A stretch of DNA of 64,000 bases from positions 71,097,638 to 71,161,637 of the forward strand of contig CM060177.1 in NCBI GenBank assembly GCA_030549775.1. The letters run 5' to 3'. Shown piece after piece: positions 35,599-48,218 of the stretch; positions within the stretch are counted from its first letter, which is position 1, and the number at the start of each line of letters is the position of its first letter. Position numbers and translations under genes: made by a program. The notes under the pieces are model-generated. The model was not told the origin of the DNA, made no database searches, and was given only the letters and a program-made list of their open reading frames with translations. The stretch comes from Tamarix chinensis (taxonomy: Eukaryota; Streptophyta; Magnoliopsida; Caryophyllales; Tamaricaceae).

Positions 35599-36409
35599 TA
35601 TTACATCACTATCCTCTTAAAAGAGACATCATCCCTAAATTTAACAAGTTTAGGTTAAGGAAGAAGAGAAATGAATATGTAACAAGTGATCTCGGTGGTT
35701 AATCCTATCAGAGTTGTTACTACACTACTAGAGACTACCCCCTTAATAGAGAGAAAACCCAAAACCTAACATACCCGAGCTAAAAAGTTCAAGATACATC
35801 TCACTTGTATCCTTCTCGATCTTCCAAGTAGACTCCTCTACTGCATGGTGGCTCCAAATAATCTTTATAAGCGGAATCGACTCGTTTGAGTCCGTTGAAT
35901 CCTAGTGCTGAGAATCTGCAAAGGTCTCTTCTAGTAATAGAAAAGAATTTGTGAGCTTGATCTCATCTAGTTTGATCACTTATGATGGATCTGCAACATA
36001 TTTCATCATTTGAGAAATGTGGAAGATGTTATGAACTCGAGGTAACTCTAGTGGAAGCGCTAAGCGATATACAACCTCACCAGCCTTATCAAGAATATCA
36101 TATGAACCAATGTACCTTGGGCTCAGCTTATACTTCCAACCAACTATCTATACCCCTTTGGTATGTGAAACCCTCAACAAAACTCTATCCCCTAGCTCAA
36201 AACCATCACTGTAACACCTTTAATCTACGTAACTCTTTTGATGACTCAGAGTTGCTCTCATCCTATCTTGAATAAATTGAACCTAATGAGTTATCTCTTC
36301 ATTAATCTCTAGTCCAAGTATAATAGTGTCACTGATGTCACTCCAAAACAAGGGTGTTTAACATTTACATCCATAAAATGCCTCAAAGGTTGCCATCCCT
36401 ATGCTAGCA
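35599..36409 (-). pseudogene. Ty3/gypsy integrase C-terminus with chromodomain-like tail
   Basis: Minus-strand remnant of the pol 3' end. Visible blocks are GWKYKLSPRYIG, GEVVYRLALP, LPRVHNIFHIS (about 35990-36150), then PLIKIIWSHHAVEESTWKIE (about 35800-35880), which is the chromodomain-like end of chromovirus integrases. A stop separates ADPS from VIKLDE. The polypurine-type tract TTTTAAGAGGATAGTGA lies between this and the LTR end (35606-35630). Upstream parts continue at 41433 after the inserted giant LTR. Role when intact: strand transfer and chromatin targeting of the element. Inactive. Confidence 0.85.
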
Positions 36410-38105
36410 TGTAATCCCCCGAAATTTTAAAAGCGTATAATTTAATAAATAAATTTTATTTGGGATAAATTAGCATTTAAATCTAATTATTTTAATTATT
36501 TTATGGATTTTTGAGTATATAAATGGGTATAAATATTTAATAAATTAAAATAAATATTTTGTTATTTTATTATACTCTTATAATTTAAATAAATTTTCAA
36601 ACCCTTATTTTACTAAAATTACCCTTTTTAACCCTTATATTTTAATTGTCTTAAATTAAATTATTAAATCAATTTATTACCCACAATTATTCTATTTTAT
36701 TATTTTATAAATTAAATTATATGTTCCATCTTCCCTTTTCGTTTTCTTTTCCCTTTTCCTTCTCATTTTTCTTCTTTTTCTCTTTTCTTCCTTTTTCTTT
36801 TCTTTAGGCCGCTGCTGGCCTGGGCCTGGCCCATCTCCTTCTCCTACGTCGAGCCCGGCCGCCCCCTCCTCCCTCCTTTCCTTTTCCTCTCCTTGGCCTG
36901 GCTCCTTCTTCTTCTTCCTGTGCGTGAGTCGGCCGCCCCTTTCTTTTCTTTTCCTTCTTCCTCGACCGGGCTGACCCATTTCTTTCCCTTCGGCCGGTCT
37001 GCTTGCATGCCCAGCACCCCAGCCCCCGACCCTTCTTTCTTTTTCCCTTCTTCTTCTTCCTCTTTCCCCAGCGATAATCCTGGCCATCCTCCACCATTTT
37101 CACCACCCAGCCTGCAGCTCCCTCTCCCCCTTTGACCTCCCTTATCTCCCTCCCTCTCCCTCTTGTCGTTTTCCTGCCATACCGCCCCTGCCATTCCCAT
37201 TCCCTTCTCCCTCTCCCTGCCATAGCCATCCCCCTACCGCCTACCGCCACCCTCGAGCCTACCTATCCCCTCCTCTCTCTCTCCTTCTTCTTTTTCTTCT
37301 TCCCTTCCTGTCCCATTCGGCCATTTTTTTTCTCGAAGCCTCACATGCCCCGACCCTCCTTTTCTCCCTTTCTTCTGCTCCTTTCTCTCCCCTATTTTTG
37401 TTTCATCGCTGCCACTTCCGCCACCTCAATCACTACCTGCACCACCTCCTGCCACCCTCTACCTCACCCCCGACCGATCACAGCCCCCATCAAGCCACCC
37501 CGCAGCCCCCATTCTTCATCCTCTCCTATTTTTCTCTTCTCTCCCTCCCTTCTCGGTAGCCACTCTGTACCGCCGTATTCCGCTGCCGTCCCACCATTAC
37601 TGCTGCCAACTCAGCCACCACATTACTCCTTACAACCCCCTCTACCACCCATGCCCTCCTTTAATCGAAACCGTCCCCCAAAAGCCTTCATTTTCCCTCC
37701 CCATTTTCCTTCCTCACCAGCCTCCATCTCGACCTCCCTCCTCGGCCACCACCTTCACAGCCTCACTACCGCCGTCTCCGCCGCCCTTAGCCACCTTGAA
37801 CCCATCCCCGACCACCACCTACACCCTCTCTACACTTCTGCACCATTCCCTTGCCCCAAACCTCTAACCCAAAAATGCCCATGTTTCCCTTTGTTCACCA
37901 CCTTTGAGCCCCTCCTCCCCAATTCTTTGCATGTAACTCATGATACATGAGTAGCATAAGTCTCAACATTTCTTGATTTAGTTGTTTAATGATTTTTAAG
38001 GTATAACAATATTTTATTTTAATTATTTGATTAATTAATTGTTATAAAGCCTTATAATTTGGTTTTTATCTTTTCTAATGTAATAAGCCTTGATATTATT
38101 TTTAG

Positions 38106-38151
38106 GTATTGGTTTTGATAATCAAAGTTTGGACCTTTAATCGGGATACCG
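38106..38151 (+). other. 46-nt exon-like segment in LTR
   Basis: Preceded by TTATTTTTAG (AG 38104-38105) and followed by the donor GTAAGG (38152). The inverted relative at 5683-5728 keeps the donor, and its acceptor has shifted by one base (TTTTTAAG). It occupies the position of the 62-nt segment of subfamily A. Confidence 0.4.
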
Positions 38152-38629
38152 GTAAGGTTCATTTTTGGCGAAAATTGAGGTAATCGTTAAATCCCACTTA
38201 AACGCATGGATTAATGTATGTTAGCACATTAGGATTTTTAATATATTATTATGCTTGGTTTATGTTGTTTAATATGATATATGTGGTTCTTGTGTTGATT
38301 GATGAAAAGGAAGCATGATAGATTATTGCTATGTATAGAAATATTATTTAGGATAAGAGTTTGATTGTTAATGAAAATGTTAAGTATTAACTATGTTATA
38401 ATATGCTATTGTGATCCATAATGCATGATTAATATTTTGGAAGCCTTAGGGGATTTTAGTAAGGTATCTTGTACAAGAATATGGCCTAATATATATATGG
38501 GTGCTAATAATGTTATATTAATTATAAGAGTGGTGGATGAGGGGTTAATATTAATATTTTATGTAGTAATAATAATAATTTAATATAAGTGGTGTACTAA
38601 GGGTAAAATGGTAATGCTTAATTAAAAAG

Positions 38630-39400
38630 GGTATTATGGTAATTTTTGGAGGCAAGGGCAAAGTGTTAATTTTGTAATTAAAGCGTAAAAGGGTAATTTT
38701 GAAATTAATGGATAAATTGGTAATTTTGGAAGTAGAAAGGGTAAAGTGGTAAATTGTAAATGAAAAGGGCAAATTGGTAATTTTGGAATTAATGGGTAAA
38801 ATGGTAATTTCGTAATTAAAGGGAAAAATGATAAGTTTGTGAATAAAGGGTAAAATAGTAATTTTGTGATTAAATAGTAAATTGGTAATTTTGTAATAAA
38901 AGGGTAATTTGGTAATTTTGTAATAAAAGGGTAAATTGGTAATTTTGTAATAAAAGAGCAATTTGGTAATTTTGTAATAAAAGGGTAATTTGGTAATTTT
39001 GTAGTAGAAGGGCAATTTGGTAAATTTGTAATAAAAATGATATTTTGGTAATTTTGTAATAGAAGGGCAATTTGGTAATTTTGTAATAAAAGGGCAAAAT
39101 GGTAATTTTATAACAAAAGGGTAAAATGGTAATTTCGTAAATAAAAGGCATAAAAGTAGAAATTGGAAAGGTGTAACTTGGTAATTATAATAATTGAGAA
39201 GGGTAAAATGATAATTTAATAAAAGAGAAGGGTAAAATGATAATTTAATAATGAAGGGTAAGATGGTAAATATGATAAGTGTGAGGGGCGATTTGGTAAT
39301 TTAACTAATTAAAGGGGTAATTTGGTAATTAGGATATTGAGTAGGGGTAATTTGGTAATTTGACCAACTCAAAGGCAATTTATTAATTATAATACATGGA
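38630..39400 (+). repeat. 27-bp and related tandem repeats
   Basis: GGGTAATTTGGTAATTTTGT plus AATAAAA repeats. It is regular at 27 bp around 38860-39130 and looser outside. It is the sense-strand counterpart of 5040-5240. Confidence 0.85.
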
Positions 39401-40334
39401 AAAGGTCAAAGTGGTAATTTAACCAACAAAATGGGAAATATATTAAGTGTAATAATTACGAAGGGTGATTAGTGGCCTAACAAGTGTGGGAAATAGCTCG
39501 GCAACCTAAACCAAGTAAGGGTGTAGCTAAAGCTGAATGTGTGCTATGTGTTCTCCATGTCTTGGGTGCCCTATATAATTATATGTCGTGTTTTATAAGC
39601 TGTTATCTTAACTATTTCACGTGTGGCATGGCTTGGAAACATGGTGTATTCATGTGCCCCTTTTGGTATGTGCTAATATGGATATGCTATATTTTATGAT
39701 ATGATGTGATGTGGCCCTTAGGGACATGCATGCTAGAATAATTAATGTGGTAATTGGAGATGGAGGCATGAAAAAGAGTAATGATAGAGAAAGATAACCA
39801 AGGGGAAGTAAGTTAGCTAATATACGTATGGGAGGAACTAGGGTTTGCATGGAATGGTTAGAGTTCGCATGGGGGCAAACTTTACGTATGGAAGATAATA
39901 GAAGTGTCATTTGGGTGTCTGGGGGCTTCGGACAAAAAATAGTACGTGGGACAGTATAAGGGTGTGTAGGAGACCAAACTAGGGTTTAGGAAGAAACCCT
40001 AATGTGAGAAGGTGGAAAAGAAAAAGAAAATAATAAAAATAAACGAGAATGAGTGGGGAAGAAAATGAGGGTTGGATCTAAGAGTCATGACGTGTAGGGT
40101 GATAAATAGTTTTAGGATGTATAAGGTAGAGAAGGATGGGCCACATAGGCCCAAATTAGGGTTTTTGGTGAAACCCTAAGGTAAGGCGGGATGAATTAGG
40201 ATGTGCAGAAATCTCAAGATATGGGGCATGCCCTCCTAGGAGGATAAGTATAGTTAGCCATGCATGTCAAGGGTGAAATACTTTCGAATAAGATACATTT
40301 AAGACACTAATCACTTAAAGAGGATGATGCTGAG

Positions 40335-40700
40335 CCGGACCCAAACTGTTCCACCGGCGAATAATAGTGGCCAGGAGCCGGGGAGCCCCAGAGACCGATC
40401 CACCGGCGAATAATAGTGGTCAGGAGCGTTCTGCCTTGTATGTATTTTCGGTCCACTAGCTATAATAGTGGAGGATTCCGTGCGCAGCAAACCAAACGTA
40501 AAATCGATAAGATATGGGGAAGATACTAATCACTTATAGTAGAACACCTTGTGAGTCGAGGCCAGACCCATCCACTGGCAAATAATAGTGGCCAAGAGCG
40601 TTCTTCCCCTGGAGACCGATCCACCAGCGAATAATAGTGGTCAGGAGCGTTCTGCCTTGTATGTATTTCAGATCCACCGACTATAATAGTGGGGTTCCCG
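40335..40700 (+). repeat. Dyad/hairpin tandem array
   Basis: Two higher-order repeats about 221 bp apart (near 40341 and 40562). Each has subrepeats with CCACCGGCGAATAATAGTGG and hairpins based on CCAGG or TCAGG arms; the arms are partly decayed (for example CCTTGT). Confidence 0.85.
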
Positions 40701-41432
40701 CACTCACATGGACATTTAAAATCCGAGATGATTGATTAATGATGGACTAATGGCCTTAAGGCCCTAAGGTATCGATTATTCATTATGGCCTATTAACATT
40801 CGGTTGACTTGTTAAGTATGCGAATGTACGAAAGTGATTCTTACGTATACACCATTGATATTAGATTAACTCGTTGAATATGCGAATGTATGGACCTGAA
40901 TGTTATATTTACACGTGTCATTATGTAAGGATTCAATAGTGTATCATCTGTTACATTGTAGACCTATTTTTAAGTGTGTGTATTTAAAGGGTTACTCAGT
41001 ACCGTAGTACTGAAGGGTTCCCTTCATGGGGCCCCTGCCTATTCAATGGGCAGTGCCCCTTATAGGTCGTGTTCGGTGCTATTCAAGTGGGCTTTTGGGA
41101 AAGAGCGTAAGGTACTATCCGATAAATTTTAGAGTTTTAATTTGTCTCTTTTAACTTCAATGTATTTGTTATTTGTAACCACCGTTGTTGGATTTTATTC
41201 TTGTAAATTATTTATTGCGCTTCTCTGATTTATATATGCTTAAGTTTCTCGTAAAATTGTATTTTACCTTTTTACCCTTAGCACTTAGTACTGGAACAAT
41301 AGGAGTGAATCGATCTGGTCCTAAGTGTGGCGGTAATTTCCTTAAAGTTCACGGTTTATTAATTTACTTCCGCTAATTTCCTTTTAATTAACAAAATTTT
41401 TCAGTAGTGAATTTTGGGGGTGTTACATAGCA

Positions 41433-43888
41433 TGATAATTGTTGTTGTATGAAAATTAACCAAATGAATATGATCTTCCTAACTGCGTAAGAAATCCAAA
41501 AACAAGCCTATAAAATATCCTCTAGAGTTTGAATCATCCTCTCAGTCTATCTAATAGTAGCTTGGTGGAAGGCAGTACTCATCCTCAATCTCATGTTTAT
41601 AACCTCCTGTAAATTCCCTAGAAGTGTGAAAGGAATCTCAAATCCTAATCGGAGACTATGTCAATAGGTGTACAATGTCTTCTCACTATGAACCTCAAAT
41701 ATGTATAGGATAACTGATCCATACTCCAAGTTGAATTCATTATCACAAATACAAAAGAATTATTAACCTATTGATAATAAACCAAATCATGTCACAACCG
41801 CTACAAATCCTTAGTAACCTACTTACAAAATCTAATGAGATGGAGTCCCACTTCCACCTTGGAATATCTAAAGATTGAACCAACCTTGTAGGTCTCTGAT
41901 GCTTGATCATAACCTTCTAGTAGGTCATACATTTAGACACGAAATATGCTACCTCTTGATTTATGCAAGGCCACCAATATATCCTCTTGAGGTTCTTATA
42001 CAACTTATCCCTTCTTGGGTGCATTTAATATGGAGTATAGTGACCTTTCTCTAAAATCCAGCATTTTAGATTAGCATAACTCTGAGGTACATACCAATGA
42101 CCTTTGTAGCGAATGATACCATCCTCGTTCATCTAGAAACGATCAAATCTATTATCTTGAATCTTCTATTGAATCCTCTTGAGCTTAACATCCCCAAGAG
42201 CAACTTGATTAGATTACATAAAAAACCATTAGTGTAACTGTCAATACACACATCTGGATATCTAATTCACCCTACTGGATTATCTTTATTCCCATCACAT
42301 CAGGCTCATCTAATAATAGATTATACACCACAATAAAGATCAAAGACTATGATTTTTTCCTACTCAAGGTGTCTGTAATGACATTGGCTTATCCTCATGA
42401 CAGGTCAACACAATGTCATAGTCCTTCACTAACTTTATTTATCTCCTCTACCTCATATTCAACTTTGTCTTAGTGAATATATAATTAAGGCTCTTATGGT
42501 CGGTGTATAATATGCTCTTAGACCCATATAGATAATGTCTCCAAATATTCAATGCAAAAATAAGAGCTATCGACTCTAAATCATGTGTTAGATAGTTCCA
42601 CTCATGCTACATTAACTAATGTGAAGCATAAGCCACAACCTTACCATGTTACATAAAAAAAATCCAATCCATGCTTTAACATTTGGCTATAGACCTCTAA
42701 TCCTTTTGTACCCACAGGAAGATTCAAAGTTGGTGCCATATTCAATAGCTACTTCAACTCTTAGGATGCTCCTTCACAAGCATCATTCCACTGAAATCTA
42801 GTAATCTTCTTTAGAAGGTTTGTTAAGGGACGAGACCTTCAAGAAATCACAAACAAAGCATCTATAGTACTCGGCTAAACGTAAGAAACTAAGTACCTTG
42901 TGGATGGTAGTGGGTGTCTTTCACTTAGTTACTACTAGAACCTTTGCTGGAACCACCATGACTACTCCTACTAACACCACGTGTCCCAAAAATGTAACCT
43001 CTTGAAGCCAAAACTCACACTTAGAGAACCTATGCTCTCTAAGGAGTGAAAAAAATCATATGTTAATGCCACTTGTGCTCCTATCTACTACAAGTGTGAA
43101 CTAAAATGTTGTCTATGAAGACCACCACAAATAGATTGAAGAATGACAAAAAAATCCTTGCCATTAAACACATAAAGATAGTGGGAACATTGGTGAATGC
43201 AAAAGGTATCACCATAAACTTGTAGTGTCCCTATCTTGTGCTTAAGGTTTTCTTCATGACATCTCCCTTTGTGACGCACAATTGATGATAACCTAACCTC
43301 AATTTAATCTTCAATAAGATTGAAGTACCTCGAAGCCAGTCAAATAGGTCATCGACCCTCAGAAACAGATAGTGGTTCTTCACCATCAACCAGTTTAGAC
43401 CCCGACAATCAATGTATAGATGAAGGATCCTGTCCTTCTTCTTTACAAATAACGCTTGTGTTCTCTATGGAGACACACTTAGGTAGATGTACCCATGAAC
43501 CAATAGGTCCTCCAACTAAGTCTTTTTCTCTCATAACTCTATTGATTCCATTCGATAGGGCACCTTCAAAATAGGTTTGGCCCCCACTACCAACTCAATA
43601 GTGAAGACTATCTCTAGTACTGATGGCATACCTAGAATATCCTAAGGAAACATGAATGGAAAATCTCGAGCAACTAATATGTCCTCCAATGCTGACACAT
43701 CCTTAGTCAACTCCTAAATTCTGCACAAAAACATAGGGTAACCTTTTTGCACCAAAGAATAAAGCATATAGGAAAATAAAACCTTCATCGTAGGCTATGC
43801 TTGCATCCCTGGTAAGAGACTCCAGCACCTTGAGACCCCCACAACACAACTTGCTCCTATGAATAATCTATCAATGCCTTATACCTCT

Positions 43889-43895
<7 letters not shown>
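41433..43895 (-). pseudogene. Ty3/gypsy reverse transcriptase, RNase H and integrase remnant
   Basis: Minus-strand continuation of the chromovirus pol. Reverse transcriptase lies at about 43550-43050, with blocks DRILHLYIDCRGLNWL, LRLGYHQLCVTKGD, GHYKFMVIPFAFTNVP and VVVFIDNILV. The second catalytic Asp of the last block is Asn (43108-43119). RNase H follows (YTDHKSLNYIFT near 42490), and then degraded integrase to 41433. Numerous stops. Protease and gag are missing: the reading stops at a TA microsatellite and LTR sequence begins directly after it. The order RT, RNase H, integrase and the blocks used identify Ty3/gypsy; the chromovirus call comes from 35599-36409. Confidence 0.85.

Positions 43896-43920
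<25 letters not shown>
43896..43920. repeat. (TA)n tract at a deletion junction
   Basis: A run of about 12 TA units separates truncated reverse transcriptase from truncated LTR. The partner LTR has a shorter TA tract at the same place (24943), which is probably the promoter region. Confidence 0.85.
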
Positions 43921-43922
<2 letters not shown>

Positions 43923-44527
43923 GGCATGCGATGGGAAAAAGAAAAATGTAGAGAATGGTGCAGTCAGGCACAAGGGATGTCAAAGAATAGTGGAGGGGGA
44001 TTTTAATGAGAGGATGGTGGAGTGTTGGGGTGAAGATGGCATTATCTCAAGCATAAGAGGGATAGTTGTGTTGGTATATTGTGTGAAGAGGAAAACTGGC
44101 AAGGGAAGGTGTAGTCAGGCAGTGACACAAGGAATGGTGATGATGGTGGCTGTAGTAGAGTGTGATGGGAGATGGTGCAAGTTGAAAGAATAAGAAAAGG
44201 GTGGTTAAGTATTATAGAAGAAGGAGGTAGGATAAAGGAGAAAGGAAAATGGTGAAGAAAAGGGAAAAGGGAAAAAGGAAAGGAAAATGATTGTAGTTTA
44301 TTTTAGATAAATTTGATTAAATAAAATAGGTTGGGTCAGTGATAAATTTTAGCAGATTTAAAATGAGTTTATAACATATAACTTAATTAGGTCAAAGCTT
44401 TGGATTAGGTTATGATTTCAGTATAAAAAAATTGATTAAGGCTAAGATAATATTATCTCAGGATTATAATTAAATTAGGGTATTCATGATATGATATTAG
44501 GTTAGGGAAAATTTTGGGGGTATTATA
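43921..44527 (-). mobile_element. Ty3/gypsy 5' LTR, truncated
   Basis: It aligns with 24953-25382 joined to 30456-30644. It ends GGGGGTATTATA (TATTACA in the partner). The R/U5 part and primer-binding site are missing. Confidence 0.8.
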
Positions 44528-45176
44528 AGTTACATGACCAAGCTTGGATTTTGAGCTTAGGCTTGGGTTTAGATTTGTCACTCAATTTTCTACTTGGGCT
44601 TTCTCATTATTGTCACTTTTACCTTTAACTGTACCATTACCCATGCCTTGTCTCTTAAAACCCTTTTTTTTACTAATCATCATAACATCATTGGGAATTT
44701 TCTCAATATTTCATTTTTCTTAGTCATCCCATGTAACTTAGTTAGTGTCTTATCCAAATTATAAGTGTTCTAGTTCATATTGAACTAATCATAACTTGGT
44801 GTACATACTAGAGAATTACATCAATAGACAAATCTTAGGTAATGGGAAAGCTTAGACTTTGTAAATTCTCAATGTAACCATTTATCTTGATCATATGGGG
44901 AATGATTGGGCTATCTTATGATAGCTTACTCTCATAAAATGATTATGTGAGTTGATACTCTCAATTCAAGTTTGATCCTAAAATAAAATTTGAATACTCT
45001 TAATCTTTTCATAAGCTACAATATTCCCAAATTTCTTATGAAGATCTAACCTCATTATTGCTAGCATGATATAAGTGACATTTAATTGAGTCATCAACAA
45101 GCTTCTTGTGAGCATCTCTTTCAACATGTTGAGCATTTATAACAATATAATTTTCAACTAGTGTTTAAAGGATGTA
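44528..45176 (-). pseudogene. Copia gag fragment
   Basis: Minus-strand translation gives short collinear blocks typical of plant copia gag: INAQHVERDAHK, then INGYIENLQSLSFPIT, DLSIDVIL and YVHQVMISSI. All are separated by stops and shifts. No LTR or pol is attached, and the giant LTR unit starts at 45177. It could be part of a second copia copy cut by later insertions. Confidence 0.45.
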
Positions 45177-46080
45177 TGTAACACCAAAAAATTATTATTA
45201 TTTTAAAAAAATTGATTTATGGAAGTTTAAAATATATAATATAGGGCGTTACGCAACATATAAAAAAAATAGATACTCTTTATACCTAATTTATGATGAG
45301 TGCAAGGAAAAAATAACTTCATAACTAGGGATGATGTATTGGAAGCACTTAATCCCACCATGATATAGTATAAAATATAGAGGGAAGACAAAAGTAGAAT
45401 GAAATAGAAGTCCATATATATATATAAATGTATATATATAGTATTACACTAGAGGAACCCATCAATGTGTATCATCAAAAAATTCTTGTAAATTTACAAT
45501 TGTCCATTAAATAGGTAAGGGATCATAAAAGATAACCTATCAGTAAAACAATAATGAATAAATAACTATAGTAATAAACATTCGAATGACACATGGAGAA
45601 CATTAAATGTATCACAAGAGGAAAACATGGAATAAATACATCAAACAACGCATGTGATGGCGAGATTGATAATATTTCTATACCATAACCATTACTAGGA
45701 TCATATTCTCATTACTCCATTATTCTTCACCATATACATCTTTAAAAAGGTTATTATAACCATTCAAAGTATTTAGTTATGTTGAGTTCAGGGACCCCCA
45801 TTTTCTTGTCTAGTGGAACACAAATATACAACTTCTAGAATAGAATGCTCCTTGTCACTATTCTCATCCAATGGAATAGAAAAGTACAACTCTCAACTCA
45901 TAATGCTTCTAACTACTATTCTCCTCTAGTGGAAAAAACAGGTATAGCTTGGTCTCGACTTATATGATCTTTTACTTTAAAAGTTAAAATTTTATTAAGC
46001 ATCATAGTCAACATAATCCATACTAATATAACCATGGGTAGTGCATGTAGGTAGCTATTTAACCATCAATCAAACCCATC
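45177..46080 (-). mobile_element. Diverged giant LTR unit, 3' end
   Basis: The plus strand starts TGTAACACC at 45177 and shows a diverged array at 45785-45960 (CACTATTCTCATCCAATGG and similar), all in minus orientation. Substitutions are far more frequent than in the other copies. It is cut at 46080 by the start of another unit. No matching duplication was found at that junction (CCATC against AAAAG at 53174). Confidence 0.55.
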
Positions 46081-47744
46081 TGAAATACCCAAAAACCTTA
46101 ATTTAAGAAATTATGGACAAATAAGATTTATTTGAGAAATTAATTAAATAAAATATTTATTAAAATAAGAGGAAGTAATTAAGGTAAAATCAAGAGTAAA
46201 ATAATAAATAATTTAATTAGGAACAATTAGGGTATTTTGCTAATTAAAATGGAATTCAAAAAAATTATTCAAAGTATCCTAAATTAATCAAAAAAGGGAA
46301 TTTATTTATTATTTTATTAAAATATTATTATTTTTATATATTTAAAAATACCAAAACTTTCTAAATAGCTCAACCCATCTATTTTTCTTTTCCTCTTTTT
46401 CCTTTTTACTTTTTTTTCACTTTTTCTTTTTCTTTTTTTCTTTCCTTCCTCTCCTTTCTCCTTTTCTTTTTTTTTTCATTCTCCCCCTCGATTTGGGCCA
46501 ACCTCCCTTCGGCCTTAACCTCCATCCCTCTCTTCTCTTTCCCTGAGTGGCCTAATCTGACTTTTTTCTTTTCTTCCCCCTCTTCAGCCATCCCAACCCG
46601 CCCGACTTCCTTCCTTTTTCTTTCTCTCTTTTTCCCCTAGGTCAACTGGTCAACTTCTTTCTTCTTTCTTCTTCTTCCCTACTGCTTCCTTGTACAAGCA
46701 TGCAGCCTCTACAAAACCGCACGTAGGCCTACCACCTTCCCTTTCTTCCTTGTTGATTCCTCTCCCTGCTTGACCCAATCAGCTCTCCTCTCTCTTCTCA
46801 TGCATGCCCCTCCCCCTTCCTTTCTCCTTCCCTAACAGTACAAGACTTACAACTTTGCAGGCCTGTATCGGCCGTGTGCCATTGGCTGGTTCCCCTTCTA
46901 TCATTTTCCTCTCAATGGCCTATAAATACTCCTTAATTACCCCAATTCTATCTTTTTTCCCTACCTTGAAAATCCCTATTTTGTTGCACCATCTCCTATT
47001 CAAACTACCACCCCATCTCCACCGCCCAACACTATCGCCCAAACCACCTCCCAAACTACTCCTTACACCATCCTCCACTAACGTACACCACTCATCACCC
47101 TCGATTCTCCTTACGCAAGCTACCTTGGCCAATAAAAGTTGGCTATTTGATCAACCTCTTCTCACCCATCACTGCCTTTTGCACTGCCATCCATCACCAT
47201 TCCCGCCGTAACCACCACTTCCCTTACCCCCCAAAACCACTGGTAGAACCTCCTCTAACTCCCCTAGCTTCATTTCCTTTTACTTCCTCTCCTTCTCCCT
47301 TCCTCCCTCTCCACTACCTTCGGCCACCATACCCACCGTTGCCCGCGTTGCCCCTTTGGCTACACCACCAACACTATTCCAGCCTTCTCAACCTAGGAAA
47401 TCCACCACCACCTTAATCACCTTCTCAATCCCCCCTCTTATATCCTAAATAACCACCTTTCCACCTCCTCTTCTCCATCCACTACTGTTGTGTGCCGCCA
47501 CTAGTGTTGCCTGGTCATCACTATCCCTAGGCATTACCCTAATCCCCACAACCCTTAAACCTTATTTATACAAATGTTATCTTTATTATTATTATTATTA
47601 TTATAATGTTATCATTATTATTATTAAATATAATCTTGGAGTATTAATAGTATTATTATTATGAAGGGTCGAAACCTTATTTTTATTATTAGTATGGTTA
47701 TCATTATTTCTATTATCATTAATATCATCATCATTGGCTGTCAC
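46081..47744 (+). mobile_element. Giant LTR unit, 5' part
   Basis: Starts TGAAATACCC at 46081. It holds AT-rich U3, a pyrimidine-rich segment, TATAAATA (46921-46928), a leader and an ATT microsatellite (47575-47735). It then switches abruptly at about 47745 to U3 sequence of another copy. Its array and 3' end are probably the piece at 52265-53173. Frames at 46804-47211 and 47147-47416 are low-complexity. Confidence 0.65.
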
Positions 47745-48210
47745 TTAGGTGCGACGTAGTGTTTTACCCTTCGATCCATCGAAGCGCCGCGTCGTGTTAA
47801 ATGAGCCTTATAACCATTACCCATCCAGCGACGCGACGCAGCGTTTTGTCCCTCTAACCACTGAAACGCCGCGTTTGGTTTATGAACTTTATAACCGTTG
47901 CCAAATCGGTCGGCTCTCCCTCTTCTCCCCCCCCGGGTCGTCTTCCTCCTCGTGTAGCCCTACCACCACCGATAACCGCCTGCCGTCCGACCGTCCTCCC
48001 TGCCATTTCCATCCCTTTCTTCCCCCTTTTCGACCCAGCATGCCCGTCCTACCCCTCAAGTGTCTTGTCTTCTTTCATTTTTCCCATTCCTAGCCAAACA
48101 CACCCTGCAAACCTGCAGGGCATGCGCCGACTACCACCACTGGCCGGCTGCCTGCCGCACCTGTCCATGTGTCCTCTCCCTTCTTCATCGTTTTCCCCCT
48201 CCAAACTGCC

Positions 48211-48218
48211 TATAAATA
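48211..48218 (+). promoter_or_regulatory. TATA box of giant LTR
   Basis: TATAAATA in CTGCCTATAAATAACCCCCC, the same context as at 7424. Confidence 0.6.

Larger units (their letters stand above)
36410..41427 (+). mobile_element. Complete giant solo-LTR-like unit, subfamily B
   Basis: 5018 bp from TGTAATCCCCC to GGGGGTGTTACA, with the perfect duplication TAGCA at 36405-36409 and 41428-41432. Order: AT-rich U3, pyrimidine-rich leader (about 36720-37930), exon-like segment (38106-38151) with AG before and GTAAGG after, 27-bp repeat zone, array (40335-40700), stems at 40997-41012 and 41035-41053, acceptor-like CCTTATAG|G (AG 41064-41065), 46-nt stem-loop (41282-41327) and terminal stem (41334-41425). 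No clear TATA box was found, unlike subfamily A. The 272-codon frame at 37132-37950 is Pro/Ser/Thr low-complexity sequence without domain signs. Inserted in the gypsy pol region. Confidence 0.85.
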
